NCBI GenBank assembly: GCA_022839045.1
Contig: JALHDI010000096.1
Location: 1 to 12,414 of the forward strand
From: Sporomusaceae bacterium
Lineage (GTDB): Bacteria; Bacillota_C; Negativicutes; Sporomusales_B; UBA7701
Reading direction: 5' to 3'
DNA length: 12,414 nt
In this document: piece after piece, positions 1 through 5,335 of the stretch
Layout: every line of letters starts with the position of its first letter
How positions within the stretch are numbered: the stretch's first letter is position 1
Program-made: the position numbers and the translations under genes
Notes under the pieces: generated by a model
What the model saw: only the letters and a program-made list of their open reading frames with translations
Told to the model about the DNA's origin: nothing
The model's database searches: none

Positions 1-111
1 TTCCAGTCCGATGCGCTCTACCAAGCCCTTGGCCAATACCGACTCGTCGGCCATGTTGAAAAGCTGGTATTTGATCGACGAGCTTCCGCAATTGACCACC
101 AGGATTATCAT
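1..111 (-). CDS. ackA: Acetate kinase, N-terminal part (runs off the left edge)
   Basis: Only the first 37 codons are inside the window. Acetate kinase interconverts acetyl phosphate plus ADP with acetate plus ATP in the cytoplasm. The visible protein begins [18 protein letters not shown], which matches the family's first beta strand and the phosphate-binding NCGSSS(I/L)K(Y/F) motif (residues 7-15). The ATG at 109-111 has a strong ribosome binding site, GGAGGA (118-123 read on the minus strand), six bases upstream. It is divergent from tmcAL, and the roughly 200 bp between them must hold both promoters. In Firmicutes ackA often lies near ylbM/tmcAL, so the context fits. The remainder of the gene, and any pta partner, cannot be seen. 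Confidence 0.93.
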   Translation of the reverse strand, partial: MIILVVNCGSSSIKYQLFNMADESVLAKGLVERIGLE

Positions 112-142
112 GACAATTCCTCCAATGCTGTTTCGTCATATC

Positions 143-153
143 TGGTCTGACCA
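143..153. promoter_or_regulatory. TGGTCTGACCA dyad, candidate GntR/FadR-type operator
   Basis: TGGTC-T-GACCA is a perfect 11-bp dyad. A second inverted repeat, GTCTG/CAGAC (145-149 and 155-159), overlaps it. The core fits the TGGTCNGACCA pattern used by FadR-subfamily GntR regulators. It lies 32 bases upstream of the ackA start, downstream of an AT-rich stretch (160-240) where promoters for ackA and tmcAL would be expected. That is a sensible place for a repressor of ackA. The regulator is unknown and the match is short, so this is a candidate only. Confidence 0.3.
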
Positions 154-311
154 CCAGACTACATATATTTTTTATTTCTTCGACACCTATATTATTTTCC
201 CTGCCTTTTTGTGAAACTATTATCAAAAATATGTATTTGCCGGTGGAAGGATTTGGCCTGCCGCAGCGCGAAGGCTGTGGCAATGACGATGATTATGGGG
301 GTATCTGTTGT

Positions 312-1589
312 ATGCGCGCGGTCGGTATTGTCGCCGAGTATAATCCGTTCCACAACGGCCATCGCTATCATGTGGAGGAGACGCGCCGGCTTGCCGGCGA
401 GGCGGCGATCGTGGCGGCGATGAGCGGCAATTTCGTGCAGCGCGGCGAGCCGGCATTGTTCGATAAGTGGACCCGCGCGGAGATGGCGGTGCGCGGGGGC
501 GTCGATCTGGTGCTGGAGCTGCCGGCGGCGTTCGCGGTGCGGAGCGCGCAGTTTTTCGCCGCCGGCGCTGTCCGCCTCTTCCATTCGCTCGGGGTGGTCG
601 ACCGCCTGAGTTTCGGGGCGGAGCATCCCGATCTCGGGGCGCTCAGGCGCCTGGCGGCGGCGGTCGAGGATGAGGCGGTGCGGACGGTGATGCGCCGCCG
701 GCTGGATGCGGGCGAGACTTACGCCGCGGCGCTGGGGCGCTCCCTGGCCGCCGCCAGCGGGCTGCCGCCGGCGGTGGTGGCTTCGCCGAACAATATCCTG
801 GCGGTGGAGTATCTGCGCGCTATCGAAAGGTACGCGCCGGCTATGGTCCCCTGTCCCGTGGCCCGCCGCGAGGCGCATTATCACGATAAGGATGTTTCGG
901 GGCCGATCGCCAGCGCGACGGCGGTCCGCGGCGCGCTGCTGGCCGGACGGGCGGAGCAGGCTTTCGGGGCTCTGCCCGCTTCGGGCCGGGAGCTGGCGGA
1001 GCGTTGCCTGGCGGAGGGGCGCGGCCCGGTGGCCTGGGGCGATTTGGCGCTCGTTTTGCTGGCCGCGCTGCGGCGGGCGAGCGTGGCCGACCTGGCCAAT
1101 CTTCCCGATGTTTCCGAGGGATTGGAGTTCAAGCTGAAGGCCGCCGGCGCGGCCGGCGGCCTGGATGAGCTTTTGTCTGTCCTCAAGAGCAAGCGGTATT
1201 CCCTGACCCGTTTGCAGCGGGTGCTGGTGCATGCGCTGCTGTTGAGCCGCCGCGCGGATGTGGCGGCCTGGGACGATAGCGGCCCGTTGTACGCGCGGGT
1301 GCTGGCTTTCGGCGAGCGCGGACGCCGTCTGCTGCGGACGGTGGCGAGGACGGCGTCGGTGCCAGTGGTGACGAAGACGACGCATTTCCTCCACGGTCGC
1401 GAGCTTTACGGTGCTGAGCTGACGCCGCTGCAGGCGATGCTGGCGCTTGATACGCTGGCTACCGATGTGTACAGTTTGGGGATGCCTAGTCCGGAGTGGC
1501 GGCGCGGGGGGCAGGATTTCCGCCAGTCGCCGTTATATGTTGCTTGTCCGCCAGGAGTTGCCGGAGCTGGGGCAGGCCGGCTTCCATAG
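312..1589 (+). CDS. tmcAL: tRNA(Met) cytidine acetate ligase (TmcAL / YlbM)
   Basis: TmcAL activates acetate with ATP and transfers the acetyl group to the wobble cytidine of elongator tRNA-Met, giving N4-acetylcytidine. The protein (425 aa; B. subtilis about 415) opens with the nucleotidyltransferase signature GIVAEYNPFHNGH (residues 5-17, FHNGH being the HxGH motif). The family block SGNFVQRGEPALFDKWTRAE follows near residue 38, then VASPNNILAVEYL and the C-terminal GGQDFRQSP. I chose ATG 312 because the family signature begins there and a GGGGG purine run (297-301) precedes it; the longer frame from 231 has no such support. It is divergent from ackA. Its last 104 bases overlap the convergent ylbK. 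The final 15 or so residues, rich in Gly/Ala/Pro, lie past the conserved end and look like read-through into the antisense of ylbK. Confidence 0.93.
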   Translation: MRAVGIVAEYNPFHNGHRYHVEETRRLAGEAAIVAAMSGNFVQRGEPALFDKWTRAEMAVRGGVDLVLELPAAFAVRSAQFFAAGAVRLFHSLGVVDRLSFGAEHPDLGALRRLAAAVEDEAVRTVMRRRLDAGETYAAALGRSLAAASGLPPAVVASPNNILAVEYLRAIERYAPAMVPCPVARREAHYHDKDVSGPIASATAVRGALLAGRAEQAFGALPASGRELAERCLAEGRGPVAWGDLALVLLAALRRASVADLANLPDVSEGLEFKLKAAGAAGGLDELLSVLKSKRYSLTRLQRVLVHALLLSRRADVAAWDDSGPLYARVLAFGERGRRLLRTVARTASVPVVTKTTHFLHGRELYGAELTPLQAMLALDTLATDVYSLGMPSPEWRRGGQDFRQSPLYVACPPGVAGAGAGRLP

Positions 1590-2247
1590 CTTGGGTTCCG
1601 AGGTCGACGCATTCGTCCAGCCGGTCGAAGGAGCTGGGCGAGATGTGGCCGACGTCGGGTTTGACGAGCAGGTCGCAGTAGTGTTCGCGTTGTTTGAAGA
1701 GTTGCCGTTCGACGATGTCGATGGTCTGGATGATGACGTCGAAGATGTTGGCGAAGGCGGCGACGTCGCCGGTGGGGACGAGGTCGACGGCGATGACGAT
1801 GTCGGCGTCGTAGCTATAGGGCACGAAGACGCCAGGGACCGATATGCTGGCTCTCACGGCGTGGGCCACTTCGCCGTCGCGGAAGATCACTTCCTGCCCG
1901 GTGTTGAGGTCGGCGGCCACGACGGCCAGGGGGATGGCGAGTTCGGCGAAATGTTTGCGCTGGGTGAGGAGCCGTATGGTCTCGAGGGTTCTGTCCCCGG
2001 CGACCAGCCCCATTTTGGGGATCACGAAGTCGATCCAGTGACGGCGCTTGAGGTTTTTCGCGAGTTTGAATATTGTTTCGCTGTCCAGGCCGGAGGCGTA
2101 GAGGGAGCCGACGAGGCTGCCGATGCTGCAGCCGGCTATGTAGTTTACGGGGATTCGTTCGCGCTCCAGGACTTTGAGGACGCCGATGTGGGCGAGGCCT
2201 CTAAGGCCGCCCGAGCCCAGGGCCAGCCCGATGGTCGGTAGCGTCAT
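1486..2247 (-). CDS. ylbK: Patatin-like phospholipase (YlbK/RssA type) lacking the catalytic-Asp segment
   Basis: Patatin-family serine hydrolases use a Ser-Asp dyad to hydrolyse acyl esters. This 253-aa protein has the oxyanion-hole loop GSGGLRG (residues 11-17) and the nucleophile elbow GCSIG (39-43, Ser41). The usual RASISVPGVFVP block is at 132-143. In relatives this is followed by about 25-30 residues holding DGG/DGA, with the catalytic Asp, and then GADIVIAVD. Here PYSY (143-146) runs straight into DADIVIAVDL (147-156), so the Asp segment is missing although the frame is intact. The C-terminal family block (NIFDVIIQ, DVGHISPSSFDR) is present. The ATG at 2247 has AGGAGG (2253-2258) upstream. 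The last 20 or so residues overlap tmcAL. It is either an inactive or repurposed member, or an in-frame deletion specific to this strain or assembly. The family assignment is secure; activity is doubtful. Confidence 0.88.
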   Translation of the reverse strand: MTLPTIGLALGSGGLRGLAHIGVLKVLERERIPVNYIAGCSIGSLVGSLYASGLDSETIFKLAKNLKRRHWIDFVIPKMGLVAGDRTLETIRLLTQRKHFAELAIPLAVVAADLNTGQEVIFRDGEVAHAVRASISVPGVFVPYSYDADIVIAVDLVPTGDVAAFANIFDVIIQTIDIVERQLFKQREHYCDLLVKPDVGHISPSSFDRLDECVDLGTQAMEAGLPQLRQLLADKQHITATGGNPAPRAATPD

Positions 2248-2279
2248 GTGTGCCTCCTGTCTACTGCGGTGTGTTGGGG

Positions 2280-2308
2280 GTATATTACCTCCCCCGCCCC
2301 AATATATA
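2280..2308 (+). promoter_or_regulatory. Candidate sigma-E-like promoter for ylbJ, inside nested dyads
   Basis: GTATATT (2280-2286), 14 bases, then AATATATA (2301-2308) resembles the mother-cell sigma-E pattern (about KMATATT, then CATACANT). In Bacillus ylbJ belongs to the sigma-E regulon, which is why I looked. The -35-like box sits in a dyad GGTA-TAT-TACC (2279-2289), itself nested in GGGGG(2276-2280)/CCCCC(2291-2295). The two clear departures from consensus in the -10 box, plus its AT-repeat character, keep confidence low. Confidence 0.3.
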
Positions 2309-2345
2309 TATTAGCAGACGCCGGGGGTGAGGAGGAGAGTTCGCG

Positions 2346-3596
2346 ATGGGTTTGTGGGGAAAAGGGCGGCGTTACCGTTCCCGCTTGCTGACATTTTTTC
2401 TAGCTTTCGCCACGGTTTTCGTGACCATAGCCATGGTGCAGTACCCCAAAGACGCTTTCGATTCGGCGATTATAGGGCTAAATCTCTGGTGGAACGTCGT
2501 TTTCCCCGCTTTGTTGCCTTTTTTTATTTTGTCGGAAATCCTCATGGGCCTGGGGGTGGTGCATTTTATCGGCGTGCTGCTCGAGCCGCTGATGCGCCCT
2601 GTGTTTAACGTGCCCGGGGTCGGGGCGTTCGCGCTCAGCATGGGGCTGGCGTCGGGGTATCCTATGGATGCGGTGATCACGAGCAAGTTCCGCAAGAATC
2701 AGTTGTGTACGGCGGTGGAGGCGGAACGGCTGCTGTCGTTCACGAATACGGCCGACCCGTTGTTCATGTTCGGGGCGGTGGCGGTGGGCATGTTCGCGAT
2801 GCCCGAGCTGGGGGCGACGATCGCGCTGGCGCATTATTTGTCCAGTTTTCTCGTGGGCGTGATTTTCCGCTTCCACGCCCGCGGCCGCGACCGACAGACT
2901 CCCGAGGCGGCGACGCCGCCCGGCAATATCGTCGTACGCGCTTTCCGGGCTTTATATAACGCCAGGCAGGAGGATAAACGGTCGCCGGGGCAGCTCTTGG
3001 GCGACGCGGTGAAATCCTCGATGAATACTATTCTCTTAATCGGCGGGTTTATCATCGTATTTTCCGTATTTCTCAGGATCGTGTCGGTGATGGGTGTGAC
3101 TGGCGCTTTGGAGACGGCGTTCGCCTGGGTGCTGGGGGCGGTGGGCTTCAGCACTAATCTGGCGCCGTCGCTGGTGAGCGGGTTTTTCGAGATCGATATC
3201 GGTGCGATGGCTGCCAGCCAGGCGGATGCGCCGCTGGTGGAGAAGGTGGCGGTGACCAGTGCGATTATCGCCTGGAGCGGGCTGTGTGTCCACGGACAGG
3301 TGGCCAGTATCGTGATCGAATCGGGCATCAGGATCGCGCCGTATATTTTCGGCCGGTTGCTGCACGCCGTGCTGGCGGCGCTGATCACGTTGCTGATGAT
3401 GGGCGCCGGAGGGGTTATGCCGGCGGCGCTAAGCGTGCCGGCCGCGGTGATGCCGGGGGGCGGCTGGTCGCCGGTATTCTGGCTGACCCGTTTCGAGCAG
3501 ATGGGGTATGTCGCGCTGCTCTTCACGGTGGCGCTGGCGGCGCTGTCGCTGGCGTGCCATGTCGGCCGCGGGGTCAGGGTACTGATAAAAAAATAG
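2346..3596 (+). CDS. ylbJ: Sporulation integral membrane protein YlbJ
   Basis: YlbJ is a polytopic membrane protein of the nucleoside-recognition/Gate family. In Bacillus it is made in the mother cell under sigma-E and is needed for proper spore coat and cortex formation; its transport substrate is not established. The 416-aa product (B. subtilis about 408) has hydrophobic segments near residues 13-32, 45-75, 93-105, 138-152, 157-176 and 226-249, with more toward the C-terminus (about 335-360 and 385-405). Conserved family patches are GLASGYPMDA (100-109) and SFTNTADPLFMFGAVAVGMF (131-150). A charged, Pro-rich cytoplasmic loop lies at 177-215. The ATG at 2346 follows GGAGGAG (2331-2337) with 8-base spacing. 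It is divergent from ylbK and convergent with the coaD operon. It is the best single evidence that the host forms endospores. Confidence 0.93.
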   Translation: MGLWGKGRRYRSRLLTFFLAFATVFVTIAMVQYPKDAFDSAIIGLNLWWNVVFPALLPFFILSEILMGLGVVHFIGVLLEPLMRPVFNVPGVGAFALSMGLASGYPMDAVITSKFRKNQLCTAVEAERLLSFTNTADPLFMFGAVAVGMFAMPELGATIALAHYLSSFLVGVIFRFHARGRDRQTPEAATPPGNIVVRAFRALYNARQEDKRSPGQLLGDAVKSSMNTILLIGGFIIVFSVFLRIVSVMGVTGALETAFAWVLGAVGFSTNLAPSLVSGFFEIDIGAMAASQADAPLVEKVAVTSAIIAWSGLCVHGQVASIVIESGIRIAPYIFGRLLHAVLAALITLLMMGAGGVMPAALSVPAAVMPGGGWSPVFWLTRFEQMGYVALLFTVALAALSLACHVGRGVRVLIKK

Positions 3597-3612
3597 GGAG
3601 CGCGCGGCTCCC
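3587..3612 (-). terminator. Intrinsic terminator of the rsmD-coaD-coiled-coil operon
   Basis: Read on the minus strand, GGGAGC and GCTCCC (3612-3607 and 3601-3596) form a 6-bp GC-rich stem with a 5-base loop, followed by TA and seven T residues (3593-3587). It lies 39 bases past the stop of the minus-strand coiled-coil gene. It also covers the stop codon of ylbJ on the other strand. On the plus strand there is no T-run, so it is directional. Confidence 0.8.
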
Positions 3613-3628
3613 GGCGTGTGCTGTCATT

Positions 3629-3662
3629 CTGGCTGCCGCTTTGGCGGCGGCTAGTCTTTTTT
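3629..3662 (+). terminator. Intrinsic terminator of ylbJ
   Basis: An 11-bp stem (3629-3639 with 3644-3654, two G-T wobbles, loop TTTG) is followed by TC and six T residues (3657-3662). It lies 33 bases past the ylbJ stop. Its right arm and T-run also encode the stop and last residues (KKD) of the opposing coiled-coil gene. Confidence 0.8.
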
Positions 3663-4103
3663 GGCCTGGTGTAGCTTTCCGTGACTCTGGCGGACGACTT
3701 CGAGCGTTTTGGCGAGGTTTTCTTCGAGGTAGGAGAAGACGTCGTCGGCGTAGGTCATGGCGTCGCCGCGCAGGTCGCGCGCTTCCTTGTGGGCCTGCTG
3801 GATGATTTCGTTGGCCTGTTCCTGGGCTTGGCGGGCGATGGCGTTCTCGTCGGTGAGACGGTGGATGTAGTTCTTCCCCTGGTCGACGATGCCCTGGGCT
3901 TCTTTTTGGGCGTCTTCCATGATACGCTGCCGTTCGCTGATGATGCGGTTGGCTTCCATCAGTTCGCCGGGCAGCACTTCTCTGAGTTCGTCGATCAGGC
4001 GGCCGAGGTCGTCTTCGTCGATGACCCGCTTGTTGGTGAAGGGCACCCGCGACGCTTCCAGGAGTAAGCCTTCCATTTCTTCCAAAATCTCTTCAACTGT
4101 CAT
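3651..4103 (-). CDS. SepIVA/DivIVA-like coiled-coil protein downstream of coaD
   Basis: This is a 150-aa soluble protein with no signal peptide or membrane segment. After a short N-terminal helix (1-17) comes a compact block, ASRVPFTNKRVIDEDDLGRL (17-36) followed by IDELREVLPGELMEA. A long charged coiled coil runs over about 50-115 with repeated EAQ/QA/EAR heptads, then a conserved-looking tail, SYLEENLAKTLEVVRQSHGKL (within 123-146). From memory this order (VP...V...LL+ELREALP..L..A...I..R; long coil; AKTLE.V..G..KL) matches the actinobacterial 'cell division initiation protein' of the SepIVA type, also often encoded next to coaD. DivIVA-type proteins scaffold septal or polar cell-wall synthesis, so a division or envelope role is the best inference, not demonstrated. 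The ATG at 4103 has a strong GGGAGGAGGAG site (4110-4120). It is third gene of the rsmD-coaD operon, 29 bp after coaD. Annotation as an 'ATP synthase subunit B-like' protein would reflect only the coiled coil. Confidence 0.8.
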   Translation of the reverse strand: MTVEEILEEMEGLLLEASRVPFTNKRVIDEDDLGRLIDELREVLPGELMEANRIISERQRIMEDAQKEAQGIVDQGKNYIHRLTDENAIARQAQEQANEIIQQAHKEARDLRGDAMTYADDVFSYLEENLAKTLEVVRQSHGKLHQAKKD

Positions 4104-4132
4104 GCCGTTCTCCTCCTCCCCTGCCTCGGGGT

Positions 4133-4615
4133 TCAGTCCTGGTTAAGCCGCTCGAGAATTTTCGCCGACACGGCTGCCGGTACAAGCCCGGTGATGTCGC
4201 CGCCGAATTTGGCGAGTTCCTTGACGCCGGTGGAGCTGACGAAGGAGTATTCGGCGGTGGTCATCATGAATACTGTTTCCATCTGGGGATCGATTTTTTT
4301 GATGAGCAGCGCCCGCTGGAATTCGTATTCGAAGTCCGACAGGGCTCTGAGGCCGCGAACGATGATGGTGGAGTTCTGGCGGTGCACGTATTCGTAGAGC
4401 AAGCCGGAAAAGCAGTCTACCGTAACGTTGGGGATGTTGGCGGTGACTATCCGCAGCATTTCTACGCGCTCTTCCATGGTGAAGAGCGGTTTCTTGTTGG
4501 GGTTGTGGAATACGGCGACGATGATTTTGTCGAAAATGCTGCTGGCCCGGGCGAAGATGTCGAGGTGGCCGTTGGTTACAGGGTCGAAACTGCCGGGGCA
4601 TACTGCGATACGCAC
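4133..4615 (-). CDS. coaD: Pantetheine-phosphate adenylyltransferase (CoaD / YlbI)
   Basis: CoaD transfers AMP from ATP to 4'-phosphopantetheine, giving dephospho-CoA, the penultimate step of coenzyme A synthesis. The 160-aa product begins (V/M)RIAVCPGSFDPVTNGH (TNGH at 14-17 is the T/HxGH nucleotidyltransferase motif). It carries the family blocks NPNKKPLFTMEERVEML, VRGLRALSDFEYE and YSFVSSTGVKELAKFGGDI. The usual length is 159-165 aa. I prefer GTG at 4615: GGAGGG (4623-4628) lies exactly 7 bases upstream and the family starts here. The in-frame ATG at 4630 directly abuts the rsmD stop (TGA-ATG), but it has only a weak site and would place GGAGGG inside the coding region. It is in one operon with rsmD (ylbH-ylbI order as in Bacillus) and the SepIVA-like gene. 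Confidence 0.96.
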   Translation of the reverse strand: MRIAVCPGSFDPVTNGHLDIFARASSIFDKIIVAVFHNPNKKPLFTMEERVEMLRIVTANIPNVTVDCFSGLLYEYVHRQNSTIIVRGLRALSDFEYEFQRALLIKKIDPQMETVFMMTTAEYSFVSSTGVKELAKFGGDITGLVPAAVSAKILERLNQD

Positions 4616-4630
4616 TGATGAGCCCTCCAT

Positions 4631-5185
4631 TCAGGTGGTGTGTTCAAGAAATGTGATCAATGTTTCCCCGTAGCGTTCTGTGCGGCTAACTGTGAGGTTC
4701 ACCAGGCCGGCTGGCAGCGGCTCGTGGCGTGAGTGTTCGATTATGGCGACGCCCCCGGGCCTTAAGATGTTGCCGGCGTCGATTTTTTCCAGAATGGCGG
4801 CGGCCAGTCCCTTGTTGTAGGGCGGGTCGCAGAAGATGAGGTCGAAGGTTTGGCCGCAGCGGGCGAAGTGTCCGGCGGCGGCGAGGGCGTCCTTGCGGAG
4901 CGGCGCGGCCCGCTCGGCAAGCCTGGCCCGGGCGGCATTTTCGCGGATCAGGGCGATGCTGGACGGGCTGGCGTCGACGAACACGGCGGAGGCCGCGCCC
5001 CGGCTGAGGGCCTCGAGGCCGAGGTTGCCGGTGCCGGCGAAGAAGTCGGCGACGGCGGCGCCCGCTATACGGTCGGCCAGGATGGCGAACAACGATTCTT
5101 TGACCCGGTCGCTGGTGGGCCGGACATCGTGGCCGCGGGGCGCTTTGAGTTTAAGGCCCTTGGCTGTTCCGGTGATTATCCGCAT
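4631..5185 (-). CDS. rsmD: 16S rRNA (guanine(966)-N2)-methyltransferase RsmD (YlbH)
   Basis: RsmD methylates N2 of G966 in 16S rRNA during small-subunit assembly, using S-adenosylmethionine. The 184-aa product begins MRIITGTAKGLKLKAPRG and has DVRPTSDRVKESLF (20-33), typical of the family. The SAM-binding loop DFFAGTGNLGLEALSRGA spans 47-64 and the catalytic motif IV DPPY is at 120-123. The length is normal. The ATG at 5185 lacks a strong Shine-Dalgarno sequence (only GAACGG about 10 bases upstream). It is about 30 bases from the expected transcription start of the promoter at 5221-5250, so the leader is short. It is the first gene of the rsmD-coaD-coiled-coil operon. Confidence 0.95.
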   Translation of the reverse strand: MRIITGTAKGLKLKAPRGHDVRPTSDRVKESLFAILADRIAGAAVADFFAGTGNLGLEALSRGAASAVFVDASPSSIALIRENAARARLAERAAPLRKDALAAAGHFARCGQTFDLIFCDPPYNKGLAAAILEKIDAGNILRPGGVAIIEHSRHEPLPAGLVNLTVSRTERYGETLITFLEHTT

Positions 5186-5220
5186 TTTTTGTTACCGTTC
5201 ATCTTTTATATCTTACCACA

Positions 5221-5250
5221 TTTATACAAAATAGTGATAGCTTCTGTCAA
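5221..5250 (-). promoter_or_regulatory. Sigma-A promoter of the rsmD-coaD operon
   Basis: Read on the minus strand: TTGACA (5250-5245), an 18-base spacer, TATAAA (5226-5221) preceded by TTG. The -35 box is perfect and the -10 box matches five of six. The expected start near 5214 gives a leader of about 30 bases before rsmD. No other operator-like structure is obvious apart from a small dyad, CGGGA/TCCCG, at 5256-5270 just upstream. Confidence 0.8.
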
Positions 5251-5335
5251 GTTCCCGGGATAAATTCCCGCGGTTACAGGATTTCGGCCGCAGGGGTCGA
5301 AACTGTTGAAGGTTAAGCCTGTTCTGAGGTGGATT

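Noticed and set aside
192..1394. Long minus-strand open frame (400 codons) opposite tmcAL
   Set aside because: It is an antisense shadow of a high-GC gene: Arg/His/Gln-rich with no family motif, while the plus-strand frame has clear TmcAL signatures.
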